Positions 21,368 through 32,367 of a DNA stretch of 64,000 nt are shown piece after piece. Under the pieces are notes generated by a model. It saw only the letters and a list, made by a program, of their open reading frames with translations, made no database searches and had not been told where the DNA came from. Within the stretch, counting starts at the first letter, position 1, and each line of letters starts with the position of its first letter. Origin of the DNA: Saitoella complicata NRRL Y-17804 (Eukaryota > Ascomycota > Saitoellomycetes > Saitoellales > Saitoellaceae); contig NW_017566994.1 of assembly GCF_001661265.1 (NCBI RefSeq), positions 248,001 to 312,000 on the forward strand, read 5' to 3'. The translations under genes and the position numbers were made by a program.

Positions 21368-23078
21368 TCACTTGCTCCCACTCGCCGCCTCAATACTCGC
21401 CATAACCTCCCTCTCCTCCCTGACAACCCTCCCCAAAGCCTCCAAACAATGCTCAACCCTACTCCCCATCCCCTGCAAATACCTCGCATGCGCCAACACC
21501 GGTAATCGTCTCAATGCCCTTCCCGACATTCCTATCCCCTGACATTCACTCGCGACATTGTAGAGAACCGAGGCTGGGGCATTAGGTTGGGAGTATAACC
21601 CGATCGAGGCTTCGGCGTAGGAGGGTATAGGCGTCTGTAAGACACGTGTGAGCCTTGCCTTCGAACTTTTCAACATGTCGTACCGGAGACGACACTATCC
21701 CAACCCTGATCATCTCATTAACACAACTCCTCAGAATCGTATAAATGGCATTCGTACTCGGCGCTCCGACGTATTGCTATGTGATGACGATTCTCAGCAA
21801 CGAAAATGCAGATGTGTCGTCAAGCACATACCTTAATATCCGCCCGATCAACAAACGCCGGATCCATCGCCTCCAACAAATTACTCGTCGTGAGGACAAG
21901 CACGTTCCTCCTCCTCCTCAACCTATCCAACTGCGTAAGCAAGGCATTAACAACCCTCAACGCATCACTCGGCTCATTATTCCCCAACCCAGCTTTCCGA
22001 GCGCTGGTGAGCGACTCAACCTCGTCAATAAGCACACACACGAAGGAATCCTCGTCTTCCACCATGGAAGTGATTTGCGAGAAGAGTTTCCCGACGAGTT
22101 TCCCGGATTCGGAGAAGTATTTTGAGAAGAGTGAGTGAGAGTTTATCTCGATCAATTTACCGTGTGAAAAGCGTTTCGAGAGGCGGATGGAGAGTTTCTG
22201 TGCGAGGGCACGGCATAAACTGTAAGAGAACATATCAGCGAGGTCATCCAATTAAACCCAATCAATCCGTCTTACCTGGTTTTACCCGTCCCCGGCGGCC
22301 CATGCAACAACACCAACCTACACCACCACCCCATTAGCTTCCACTTCCCTCCCACGACCACGGTCTCTTTGGAGGGAGCATACCGATTCCACGAACAGAC
22401 ATTAAAATCAACCCCACAGTCCGAAAACAACATCAACGTACTAACAAACCTCAACAACTTTCCCTTCACATCACCCTCATACACCAAACTATCCCACAAC
22501 CCTTCCAGACTCCTACTCGGTAACTCCACCACCGTCGCACTTGCGCATTCATCCTCGTCCCCGTCATCGTTGTCGTCAGATAGCCCGAATGGGTCAGAGG
22601 TTGATTGGGTTGAGGATGAGGTGGTTGTGTCGTCGTTGAGCTGGTAAACATGAATATCCAACTCGACCCCCTCCAACCCCACAATCTCCGTACCCCCATC
22701 CTCTCCATCACCTTCCCCCAGTCCTGTTACCTCGACAACACGTATCTTCTCAACATGTTCCCTCACGAACCCACCCTCCTCAAAATCCCCGTCTTGGGCA
22801 CGTAGTTCGGTATCGAGTGTCAGTGTGGCAAAGTTATCGGTGAGGAAGGTGTGGACGTGACGGAGGGCGGTGTCGAAACGGCAGGTTGAGTGGGGGTGGA
22901 GGGCACATTCGACTATGTGCGTCAATTGTGAGTAAGAGGAGGACAGGAGGAGGAGGGAAGGGAATGTACCGTGGAGGATGGGTCGAGCGAGGGGTGAGAC
23001 GGGGGGTGGGGGTGAGTCGAGGTGCATTGCGGCGGCTTGTTGTTGGATGTATGCGTCTGAGAGGTTTTGTGTTGGCAT
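21368..23078 (-). CDS. PCH2: AAA+ ATPase Pch2/TRIP13
   Basis: A HORMA-domain remodelling ATPase that acts on Hop1-type proteins in meiotic checkpoint control and on Mad2 in the spindle checkpoint. Six exons: 22970..23078, 22384..22912, 22276..22317, 21832..22219, 21684..21776 and 21368..21634, with introns of 49-66 nt, give 475 residues. The joins restore Pch2 blocks: [27 protein letters not shown] (Walker A 219-226), then [20 protein letters not shown], Walker [12 protein letters not shown] (Asp292-Glu293), and [22 protein letters not shown]. Exon 3 is only 42 nt and encodes the whole Walker A loop. The N-terminal 210 residues are divergent with an acidic loop. The start at 23078 ([11 protein letters not shown]) was chosen because the open frame upstream begins with TTG. 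This is the most intron-rich gene of the window. Confidence 0.93.
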
Positions 23079-23251
23079 TGTTGTGCAATTCAGGAAGTTA
23101 TCACCAGCAGACAAGCAGAAGCAGAAGAGAAGTTAGGGAGAGCGTCGACGCGTTTCGGGGTGAGTCGTGTTTGGCGGAGTGCCCCTTAGCGATAACACCG
23201 CTGGGATCGCTCACCTCCGCCAACCAACCAACCAACCAAGCACAACTGACA
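23079..23251. promoter_or_regulatory. Divergent promoter, PCH2 and TRAPPC2L, with a CCAA microsatellite
   Basis: 173 bp between two start codons. Positions 23220-23239 hold five perfect copies of CCAA, 12 bp before the TRAPPC2L start, so in its 5' UTR or core promoter. Confidence 0.55.
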
Positions 23252-23760
23252 ATGTCGTCACTACGAATCGCCTCAGTCGCAGTCATTGGCAAGCGCGTAC
23301 GCTCCCTCCTCTTCCCCCATCTCTCCATCCACTGGCTAACCTTCAATCACACCAGAACCAACCTATTTACCTCCGCACCTTCCCCGCAGGCTCCCACCAC
23401 CCCGACCTAAAATACCACTACCTCTCGCACACCGCCCTCGACATCTTCACCGAACGTCTCTCACCCCCCACATCCTCTTCCCACTCCTCCTCCGGTGTCC
23501 AACTCGACGCATATCTCGGGCTACTATACTCCATCGAGGATTTATCGGTTTATGGGTACACCACAAACACCGGGGTCAAATTCGTGTTGACGGTTGTTGT
23601 GGGCGAGGAGGAGGTCGTTAGGGATGTAGAAATTAAAGGGGTGTTTAGGGGGGTTGGGGATGCGTGGGTGGGTTTGGTGTGTAATCCGTTTTGGGAGGAG
23701 GGGGGGAAGATCGGTCCTGGATTCGAAAACAGAGTCAGACGGGCGGTGACTGGGCGATGA
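23252..23760 (+). CDS. TCA17: TRAPP complex subunit 2-like (Tca17)
   Basis: Two exons, 23252..23296 and 23356..23760, with a 59-nt intron, give a 149-residue longin-like protein. The join restores IGKRNQPIYLRTF, and the rest follows the TRAPPC2L pattern: LKYHYLSHTALDIFTERL, AYLGLLYSIEDLSVYGYTTN, TGVKFVLTVV, and a C-terminal VGLVCNPFWEEG.KIGPGFEN. TRAPPC2L/Tca17 is a peripheral subunit that helps assemble the TRAPP tethering complexes (Rab/Ypt activators at the Golgi). It is clearly nearer to TRAPPC2L than to Trs20/sedlin by the YLGLLY and CNPF motifs. Confidence 0.9.
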
Positions 23761-24157
23761 TGGAGGTGGGGTGGGATGAACTGGATCATGTGTGGTGAGT
23801 TTGTTTTGGCGTTCTTTTGTTTCTGGGATGAGGATACCCGGGAATACACATACAGTCAGGAATATTCGGGCGCTCAGACCGTCGTTGGCCATGAGATAAC
23901 GTTATTAAGAGAACGCCGTTCGATATCGTTTGACATCGCGCCATTCACTGTCCAGATGAGCTGTCTGCTTTTGCTAGTCTATGCCAAAAACATCCATATA
24001 CACAACACAAAGGACCAAGATATTAACGCCCGACGTATGCTTTCCTCCTCCACCAATAGCTTTTGCAAGATCTTCGTAACGATCTTCCTCCCCGTCACCA
24101 TCATATGCATCACTTTCCCAACCCACAACCGCAAACCACCCATCACTTAACACCAGT
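23761..24157. other. Convergent intergenic region
   Basis: About 400 bp between the 3' ends of TCA17 and the uL6m gene. No gene is visible. Confidence 0.5.
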
Positions 24158-24805
24158 TTAACCCCTCTTAATCTCCTTCTTCTCAATCGTCTCATCCCCA
24201 ACAAAGATACCCTTCTGATTATAAGGCTCCGGCTTCCTCCACGCCCTGATCTTCGCCGCAAACTGCGTAATCAACTGTTTATCAACCCCCTCCAAAACAC
24301 ACTTCGTCGGCACCTGAAACGTAACCTTAATCCCCTCCGGCACCGGCATCTCCACCGGGTTCGCGAATCCGATCCTCAAAGAAACGAAGGGTTTTCCCGC
24401 GGAAGAGGTCTCGAGCGAACCACGGTATCCGACACCGACGAAGCGGATCGTGATGGAGTGGCCTTCGGAGACGCCGGTGATGTGGTTAAACAATAGAGCC
24501 CGCGTGGTGCCGTACATCGCTCGGTGCTTCTTCACCGTGGTATCGTCACACGTCAACTTTAGCTTCTGTGTCGCTTCGTCGTGGTGAAGCTGCAGGTAGG
24601 CGGGGATGGGGAGTTTCATGGAGCCGAGGGGACCCTGGATTGTATGGAGTTCTGGAATGTCATCGGTGGGGGTTGGGGTAACGGTGACGGCGGGGGGGAG
24701 GGGGATTGGAGCTGAGCCGATGTGAGAGCATGTTGCGGGCGTGGCCGAGAAGGAACGAGCCAAGAGGCGGAAGGACTGCGACGACGGCCGTAATGAAGCG
24801 AACAT
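24158..24805 (-). CDS. MRPL6: Mitochondrial large-subunit ribosomal protein uL6m
   Basis: A single-exon gene for 215 residues. The first 30 or so residues (MFASLRPSSQSFRLLARSFS) are Arg/Ser-rich without acids, a clear mitochondrial presequence. The body has the two alpha/beta units of L6: IQGPLGSMKLPIP, then IRFVGVGYRGSLE, LRIGFANPVEMPVPEGIKVT, and the C-terminal signature IRAWRKPEPYNQKGIFVGDE with a lysine-rich end. It is part of the 54S mitoribosomal subunit near the sarcin-ricin loop. The ATG at 24805 was chosen because the open frame upstream starts with a non-ATG codon. Confidence 0.93.
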   Translation of the reverse strand: MFASLRPSSQSFRLLARSFSATPATCSHIGSAPIPLPPAVTVTPTPTDDIPELHTIQGPLGSMKLPIPAYLQLHHDEATQKLKLTCDDTTVKKHRAMYGTTRALLFNHITGVSEGHSITIRFVGVGYRGSLETSSAGKPFVSLRIGFANPVEMPVPEGIKVTFQVPTKCVLEGVDKQLITQFAAKIRAWRKPEPYNQKGIFVGDETIEKKEIKRG

Positions 24806-25022
24806 CCTGATTCTGGTTATGTTATATAGATCGCGCGTTGAACGGGAAGCCCGAGATTGAGTCGTCGACTTTTTTTTTTCCTTCGTCGTTCGGGTTGTCG
24901 GCGTATCGAGGCTAACCTCCACAAAAAAGCTGGTGCACCTGCAGCTGACGAACAACTCCCATATAAGAAGTAACACCCCCTCGGACCCCTTCTCCCCTCG
25001 AAGCTTCGACTATCATTTTAAG
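24806..25022. promoter_or_regulatory. Divergent promoter, uL6m and PGA2
   Basis: 217 bp between two start codons, with an 11-nt T run near 24873. Confidence 0.45.
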
Positions 25023-25480
25023 ATGGACCAGATTCAAAAGTTGATCCCAAAGCCCATGGAGGGTATCAAGCGTAACTACCAGCACTTCCTCGAGGACTAC
25101 ACCGTCTACGGTACGCCCTTCCCTCTCCCTTCCTATCCCCTCTCCCATCACCCTGAAGGTACATTTCTAATCCTACGACAATAGATTACATCCGCATCAT
25201 CACAATCATCGGCGCATACTGCCTCCTCCGTCCCTACCTCCTCAAAATCGGCGCCAAAATCCAAGAAAAAGACCACGAACGCGCCGTGGCCGCCGACGAA
25301 GCAAACTCGATCGCAGCGGTGGACAACCCGCACCTACGTGGCGAGGACAGCGAAGACGAGGCACCGAGAAAATGGGGAGCGAAGCAGAGGAAGAGGGAGA
25401 AGGAGAGAGTTGTGCCGTTGAGGGAGGATTCGGAGGATGAGGATGAGGTGTTGTTGAGGCAGTACACTGATACGAATTAG
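25023..25480 (+). CDS. PGA2: Pga2-like ER membrane protein
   Basis: Two exons, 25023..25110 and 25185..25480, with a 74-nt intron that splits an Asp codon, encode 127 residues. One membrane helix follows the join (DYIRIITIIGAYCLLRPYLL), then KIGAKIQEKDHERA. The C-terminal half is acidic and basic, ending in EDSEDEDEVLLRQYTDT. This matches the small fungal Pga2 family (DUF1531), which in yeast is an essential ER protein needed for maturation of Gas1 and alkaline phosphatase, so it affects early secretion. It diverges from uL6m and converges with PYC. Confidence 0.85.
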
Positions 25481-25715
25481 TAAGCGGTTGCAAGGGGACT
25501 TTGGATTTGGGCAATGAACGGACATTGAATTGGGGTTAATTATAGAATAAGGTTAAATTCAAAACTTATAATACACGTCCTGCGCTACTCGTATACAGCA
25601 CTGCACCTTCCTATCCTTGCACTTTCAATTTCAATTTCATGTCTATACGCTATTCTCAGACCCACACAACTTTCAAGGCCCGGCCTTGTCCCTCCAAAGA
25701 AAAATATCTGTTTGT
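25481..25715. other. Convergent intergenic region, PGA2 and PYC
   Basis: 235 bp holding the two 3' UTRs, with AATAAGG-like and TATAAT-rich sequence. No gene. Confidence 0.45.
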
Positions 25716-28700
25716 TTAAGCCTTAACAACCTTGCAAACCAAGTCGCTTCCCTGCAAAGAGTCACCCTCCTTGATCTGGATGCTCTCAACCTTACCACCA
25801 ACAGGAGCAGAGATGACCATCTCCATCTTCATGGCGGACATGACGGCAACAGGGTCACCCTTCTTGACCTGCTGGCCATCCTTGACCCTCAACTCGATGA
25901 TGACACCAGCCATGGGGGCACCGACATCTCCGGGGTTGGAGGGGTCAGCCTTAGGACGGCGGATATCCTCAACAGTAGCTTTCTTGTCATCAATGGCGAT
26001 AGGACGAACCTCACCGTTCAACTCGAAGAAGACCTCACGCTGACCAGTGGCCTCGGAGACGGGACCGACAGCAAGGAGCTTGACGACCAAGGACTTACCC
26101 TCCTCGATCTTGACGTTGATCTCCTCACCGAGAGCGGGAGCAGCCAAGAAGTAACGAGTGGGCAAGACGGAAACGTCACCGTACTTCTCCTGGAAAGCAC
26201 GGAAGTCCTCGTAGACCTTGGGGTACATGGTGTAAGAGGCGACATCGCAGTCAGTGGCAGAGCCGAACTTGGCCTGGAGGTCCTTCTTGATCTTCTCCAA
26301 GTCAGCGGGAGGAAGAGACTTGCCGGGGCGCTCAGACAAGGCCTTACGCTTACCAGCAAGGATCTTCTCACGAAGGGCCTCAGGGAATCCACCGTAAGGC
26401 TGACCCATCAAACCCTCGAAGAAGTCCAAGACGGAAGCAGGGAAGTCAAGCTGGTCAGCACGCTCGTTAACGTCCTCCATGGTCAACTTGTTCTGGACCA
26501 TGAACTGGGCCAAGTCACCAACAACCTTAGAGGTAGGAGTGACCTTGATGACATCGCCGAGGAGAGTGTTAGCGAGGACGTAAGCCTGCTTGGTCTCAGC
26601 CCACTGAGCAGCCAATCCAAGCGAAGAAGCCTGGAACTTCAAGTTGGTCAACTGACCTCCAGGAATCTCGTGGACGTACACATCGGGGTCGGGGCCGGTA
26701 AGATTAGCCTCGAAGGGGTGGTAGAGGGCACGCATCTGAGTCCAGTAGGCGTCGAGCTCACGGACGTGGGCAGCGTTCAAACCAGCGTCGATCTCGGAGC
26801 CGTCGATGGCAGCCAAGAAGGAACCGATGGAAGGCTGGGAGGTCATACCAGACATGGAGTCGGTAGCGACGTCGATGGCGTCAGCACCAGCCTCGGCACA
26901 GGCAACCATGGAGGCAACACCAGTGCCGGCAGAGTCGTGGGTGTGGACGTGGATGGGCAAATCAGGGTACTTGGCACGGATAGCACCAATCAACTTGCGG
27001 GCAGCGGTGGGCTTGAGAACACCAGCCATATCCTTGATACCAAGGACGTGAGTACCCATCTCGACGATCTGGTCAACGAGAGCCAGGTAGTACTCCAAGT
27101 TGTACTTCTTGCCAGGGCGCAACATGTCACCAGAGTAACACATGGTAGCCTCAACAACACCACCGGCCTTCTTGACGGCCTCAACACCGACACGGAGCTG
27201 CTCAACATCGTTCAAAGCATCGAAGACACGGAAGATATCGACACCGTTCTTCTTGGCCTGGTCGACGAAGTGGTAGATGGCGTTGTCGGGAAGGGAGGAG
27301 TAAGCAACACCGTTGGCACCACGCAACAACATCTGGAAGGGGATGTTGGGGACCAACTTGCGGAGCTTGCGGAGACGGTCCCAGGGGTCTTCGTACAAGA
27401 AGCGCATGGCGACATCGAAGGTGGCACCACCCCACATCTCGAGGGCGTAAGCACCGCTCAAAGCGTGAGAGGTGACAGGAGCGACGTTAACCAAGTCAAT
27501 GGTACGGACACGGGTAGCCAAGAGAGACTGGTGGGCGTCACGCCAGGTAGTGTCCATGACCAAACATCCCTTGTTGGCACGGACAGCCTTGGCGAAAGCC
27601 TCAGGTCCCTGCTCAACAAGGATGTTCCTCCAACCCTTGGTGCAGGGCTTGGTGGTGTCAACCTCAGGCAACTTGGGGATAATAACCTCAGTCTTGAGCT
27701 GGGGCTCACCGTTCTGTCCCTTGATGGAAGAGCCGTTAACAACGACGTCACCCATGTACGCCAACAACTTCTGGGCACGGTTCTGGGACTTCATAAGCTG
27801 GAAGAGCTCAGGAGTGTCGTCAATGAAGGTAGTCCAGCAGGAACCAGCAATGAAGGTCTCGTGAGTCAAGAGACGGGTCAAGAAAGGAATGTTGGTCTTG
27901 ACACCACGGATACGGAACTCAACGAGGGCACGGAGGATCTTGCGGCGGGCAATCTCGTAGGTGTGACCAGAGCAGGTACACTTGACCAACATAGAGTCGT
28001 AGTGAGGGGTGATGATAGCACCGGAGAAACCGTTACCACCGTCGAGACGGACACCGTTACCACCGGCGGAACGGTAGACCTCGATCTTACCGGTGTCAGG
28101 CTGGAAACCCTTCTCGGGGTCCTCAGTGGTGACACGGCACTGAATTGCGAAACCGCGGATGGAAATCTGGTCCTGGGTCAAACCGAGCTGCTCGAGGGAA
28201 GCACCAGCAGCAATCTGGATCTGAGCAGCGACAATGTCGATACCAGTAATCTCCTCCGTGATGGTGTGCTCAACCTGGATACGGGGGTTGATCTCGATGA
28301 AGTAGTGGCGGTTCTGCTGGTCGACCAAGAACTCAGCGGTACCAGCGTTACGGTAATTAACGTGACGAGCCAACTTGACAGCATCAGCCAAGATCTGGTC
28401 ACGGACTTCGCGAGGCAAGTCCTTGGCAGGAGCGACCTCAACGACCTTCTGGTGACGACGCTGAACGGAACAGTCACGCTCGAACAAGTGAACGACGTTA
28501 CCGTAGGAGTCAGCCAAGATCTGGACCTCGATGTGCTTGGGTTTGTCGAGGAAACGCTCGATGAAGACGGTACCGTCACCGAAAGCGGACTTGGCCTCGG
28601 AAACGGCACGGAGGAAAGAGTCCTTCAAAGACTCCATGTCGCGCACGACACGCATACCACGACCACCACCACCCATAGCAGCCTTGATAATGATGGGGAA

Positions 28701-29570
28701 ACCGTGCTTCTCGACGAAGGCCTCGGCGTCCTCAGCGTTGGAGACAGGTCCGTCAGTACCAGGGACAACAGGAACCTGACACTCAATAGCGACAGTCCTA
28801 GCCTTGGTCTTGTCACCGAGAGCATCGATGACCTCAGGGCGGGGGCCAACGAACTTGATACCAGCAGCCTCGACCTTCCTGGCGAAAGAGGCGTTCTCGG
28901 AGAGGAAACCGTATCCGGGGTGGATCATGGAGACACCCTTCTCCTTGGCGATCCTGACAATCTCGTCCTGGGCGAGGTAGGCACCGACGGGGGAGAACTG
29001 ACCGCGCTCACCGATCTGGTAAGACTCGTCGGCCTTGTACCTGTGGGCGGAAAGTCTGTCCTCGTAGGAGTAGATACCGACGGTGGTCATGGAGAGCTCG
29101 TGAGCGGTACGGAAGATACGAATGGGAATTTCACCACGATTGGCAACTGTAACACAGAATTATTAGCATTCATTCCGAGGGTTCGTCCTGGACGGCTTGT
29201 TTTGGTTGTGGTGTTGATATCATTATCGCAACAAGATCTCCCAGCATTCATCCAGCATGTATCCTCGTAGAAATGTTTCTTTCGCTTTTTGAAATCATTT
29301 CATCGCATTCCCTCCGTTCTGTCGGCCCATTGATCGCATTCACTCCGCTCCAATCGAAATGTCGCAAATGACTCAACACCAACCTCTTCGCCCATAACCA
29401 GGATAAATTCAATGCCACTTACCAAGAATCTTGTTGTCCTTAGAGCTCAAGACCAAAGAGTTCCTCCTAACATGGTCAATGTGGCCAGGAGCCGAGATCT
29501 CCTCAACCTCATCAATCACAGCCTGCTCGGGATCATTCTTGATGTCCTTCGGGGCAGCGAGGTCTGCCAT
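25716..29570 (-). CDS. PYC1: Pyruvate carboxylase
   Basis: A biotin enzyme that carboxylates pyruvate to oxaloacetate (anaplerosis, gluconeogenesis). Two exons, 29423..29570 and 25716..29146, are separated by a 276-nt intron, the longest in the window. The joined protein is 1192 residues and begins MADLAAPKDIKNDPEQAVID with no mitochondrial presequence, so it is probably cytosolic as in other fungi. The join gives NKILVANRGEIPIRIFRTAH. Domains in order are biotin carboxylase (about 45-500, with GGGGRGMRVV and NPRIQVEHTITEEITGID), carboxyltransferase (about 570-840, with MCYSGDML and HTHDSAGTG), the PC/CT linker, and the biotin carrier domain with AMKME, biotin on Lys1156. Codon bias is extreme. 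The opposite strand therefore stays open for 1217 codons, which is a shadow. Confidence 0.97.
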
Positions 29571-31015
29571 CGTCGTGTATCAATGAGAAACGGAGATAAA
29601 AAGTGGCGGGGGTTTGAAAGGATTGAAGAGGTGAGGACGGCGACAGAGAGCTTTTTGGTTCTGCGGTTTCTTGAGTGACGTCCAGCCGGTAGCAAAATCT
29701 GGGAAATCTGGAGGGAGATAAGCGCGCAGCGCTGGGAAGCGGGCGGTGCGCGATGGCTGAGCAGCCAGAACAGTCATATGAAGATCTACTATCTTAGACA
29801 GGACAGATGAAGAGGAAAAACGTCAGAGGTGATCCGTGATGAAATAAGATTTGTAATGGCTTTCATTGGGATGGTAAAGCTGTGAAGACGGCATTCGCAG
29901 CTGGACCTCTGAATCTTCTGGGGAGGACGGATGTTGGGGAACCTTCTGCGGGCCAGCTGGGGGCTCTAATGCAGCCTTGCAACGTCAAGTGAGGTTAGTT
30001 CGCACGTCGCCATTTCTGGCCAATCATCGCGCGTGGGAAATTTTAAAAACCGATATCGATCGATCGCTAAGGAAGTCCTGCCTGACAGTTGGTAGCTGGA
30101 TTCGGTCGACAGCTCCACATTCATTCGCTTTATCCTGGCCGACTTGTAACGTCGATCTAGCTGCGGTTCTCCCGAGCGCTAGCTATAGCTGCATCCGTCT
30201 TTCAATTGCCGAGCGTCGGTGTCCGATAGCGACGTGAGTGTACATGTGGACCCAAATTCACCGTGGAACACACTCAACCGAAAGGTGAAGTAGAATAACC
30301 TCTAGAATATGGCACATGACAAGCAGAAATCCTTTATCAAGTTCCCGCTGTGTCAAATAGGACTAACAACGTTAACGACGCTCAGGTATGGCATGGTCGT
30401 ACTGCGCCTCGGTATTCGGCCTTTGCAAACAGGCGGTGGCAGAACTTGCAAATGAGTTCGTCAAACCTTTTTTATGTAGTTATTAGCAAAAGCTGGCCAA
30501 CTTTCGAAGAGGTGTCGTCAGTTTGACAAATAGGGAGATGGAAGGGTGGTGTAGGCGAAGCTTCGCAGCGTTCTGCAACAACTGTGAAACCTGCCGGTTA
30601 CGTCAACTGGGGATGCGTCAGCCGACTCCGTCACCCAATTCCAACCCTATCAAAGTATATTAGCTGACAGACTGCAACTACGGATTCTGCCAGTTGTAGC
30701 AGGCGGCCCGCACCGGTACCGTCGTCACTTCATCGAGATCGAGAGTATAGTGTTCTGCGACATACCGTGGGAGAAATTGCACGTGGCATGTACTGACCTG
30801 ATCTCGTTCCCCTTCGGGATTGGGTAGCGAAAAGAATAATGGAAAATCACGAGTTTGGTACCAATGGGCTGCGCATGCACTGCACCTGATCCGTCGTCTA
30901 TCGATAATCTTAGATTACGCACACCTTGTTGGACCTGGACAAGATGAACAATGAGGACAGAATGTATTTCTTGTATGATGGTTCCGTCATTCCTCAACTA
31001 AGGCTTCCTGTTACC
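29571..31015. promoter_or_regulatory. Long upstream region of pyruvate carboxylase
   Basis: 1.45 kb without a convincing gene, far longer than other promoters here (150-570 bp). It lies between the PYC start and the MAK11 3' end, both on the minus strand. A CGATATCGATCGATCG palindromic run lies near 30050-30066. Short open frames (for example 29977..30237) show no family likeness. I infer an extended regulatory region for PYC, or an unseen noncoding RNA. Confidence 0.4.
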
Positions 31016-32206
31016 CTACTCCTCCTCCTCCTCCTCCCCCTCACTTTCCACCTCGGTCTTAACCTCCTCCTCCTCAACCTCCTCCTTCAACTTCTCCACA
31101 TGCCCAACATCCGCAACCGTCAAACACGTAATCCTATTCCCACACTCAAAACTTCCAATCTCCTTCGTCTCCCCCTCCGCTTCTCCTGCGACGATCTTGG
31201 ACCCGACTCGCCAGAGCTTGAGCTCACCATCGGAAGAAGCTGTGACGAAGATATTGGTGTGAGGCGAGGGTGCACGTTCGATGCACTTTACGCGTGCGCG
31301 GTGTCCGGACCACACTTCCACCTCAGTACCGCGGTATCGCTCGACGTCTTCGGTTTCCGTGTCGGGAGGCGCGATAGGATTCCATACCCGGATCTTGGTA
31401 TCTTCATGACCCACAACCACACGCTCCTCATCCAACCACGCAAAGCAATGCATCTTACTAACACACTGTACCCCACCAACAACCGTCTGTGTCGCAGTCC
31501 CATACACCACAAGATGTCTATCAAACATCACTGCATATCTCTCTCCACTCAGACTCCACGCGACACTGAGTGGGTCTCCGAGTTTGGTTGGTTGGAGGGG
31601 GAGTTTGTTGACTGCGGCACGGCGGGCGGTCATGAGATTCCACAGCGTAACACGACGATCCTCACCAACCGAGAGCGCGATCTTCCCCGATGGGTGTGCA
31701 GCGAAAGACGTAATCCCCTTCTTCCCGCCTTGTACCGAAGATTTCTGTTTCATCGTCGCCATATTCTCCCAATCCTTCGTTCTCCACACCACGATCGTTC
31801 CAGTCGAATCACTCGACAGTAAATGCTGTTTCGTGGGGAAGGAGAGGTGTGTGATGGAGCCGTTGTGGGCATGTAGTGTACCGAGATCTTTCCGGAGTTT
31901 GAGGTCGTAGAGTTTGATAATTTCATCTGAACCACCCGAGGCGAGATACCGTCCTCCGACAGCGAGGGTCTTCATTGCGGCCATGTGTGCCGGGAAGATA
32001 AAGACTGGTTCCATGTGTGCATTACTACCCTTCCCAGCTGCTGAATCAAACATGGCGTCGAGTCCATAGAGCACATGTTCATATGATCCCGCAATGACAC
32101 GGAATGCCGCAGTCGAGGTGCTGGACGGCACGGATGGGAGCAAAGGCGCGAGCTTGGCCTTCTTTGTGGTGGTCCCTGAGGTCTCGGAAGCGGGTCTTTT
32201 GGACAT
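31016..32206 (-). CDS. MAK11: Mak11/PAK1IP1-type WD40 ribosome biogenesis protein
   Basis: A single-exon 396-residue WD40 protein. The first blade has the family pattern FRVIAGSYEHVLYGLDAMF followed by FIFPAHMAAMKTLAVGGRYL and SGGSDEIIKLYDLK. Later repeats read GTLHAHNGSITHLSFP, AHPSGKIALSVGEDRRVTLWN and VTASSDGELKLWRVG. The C-terminus is a Glu/Val-rich acidic tail. Mak11 (human PAK1IP1) acts in 60S subunit maturation in the nucleolus and restrains Rlp24 recruitment. The start at 32206 (MSKRPASETSG) gives the expected basic N-terminus; the open frame extends upstream only from a non-ATG codon. Confidence 0.9.
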   Translation of the reverse strand: MSKRPASETSGTTTKKAKLAPLLPSVPSSTSTAAFRVIAGSYEHVLYGLDAMFDSAAGKGSNAHMEPVFIFPAHMAAMKTLAVGGRYLASGGSDEIIKLYDLKLRKDLGTLHAHNGSITHLSFPTKQHLLSSDSTGTIVVWRTKDWENMATMKQKSSVQGGKKGITSFAAHPSGKIALSVGEDRRVTLWNLMTARRAAVNKLPLQPTKLGDPLSVAWSLSGERYAVMFDRHLVVYGTATQTVVGGVQCVSKMHCFAWLDEERVVVGHEDTKIRVWNPIAPPDTETEDVERYRGTEVEVWSGHRARVKCIERAPSPHTNIFVTASSDGELKLWRVGSKIVAGEAEGETKEIGSFECGNRITCLTVADVGHVEKLKEEVEEEEVKTEVESEGEEEEEE

Positions 32207-32367
32207 AATTGGGTGCTGAGGGTGTTTGGGCTCGTACGTATTTTTCTGTTTCCCGAGGTACTTTTGGAAGGGGCTCAGCAGGGATGGTGTGTGGCGCGGC
32301 CGGGACAGTCGATAACGGCGGTTGACGAAGGCGACGTAATGGTTGACAAGGACACCCAAACGGTAAC
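32207..32367. promoter_or_regulatory. Divergent promoter, MAK11 and YJU2
   Basis: 161 bp between the start codons. It joins a ribosome assembly gene to a splicing gene. Confidence 0.45.

Noticed and set aside
25617-29270. 1217-codon open frame antisense to pyruvate carboxylase
   Set aside because: Its protein is low-complexity Leu/Val/Asp/Gly with no family likeness, while the other strand is plainly PYC. Strong codon bias in PYC avoids codons whose reverse complement is a stop.
30040-30070. CGATCG-rich palindromic run as a mobile-element end
   Set aside because: There is no matching inverted copy, target-site duplication or coding sequence nearby. No transposon or virus-like element was recognised anywhere in the window.
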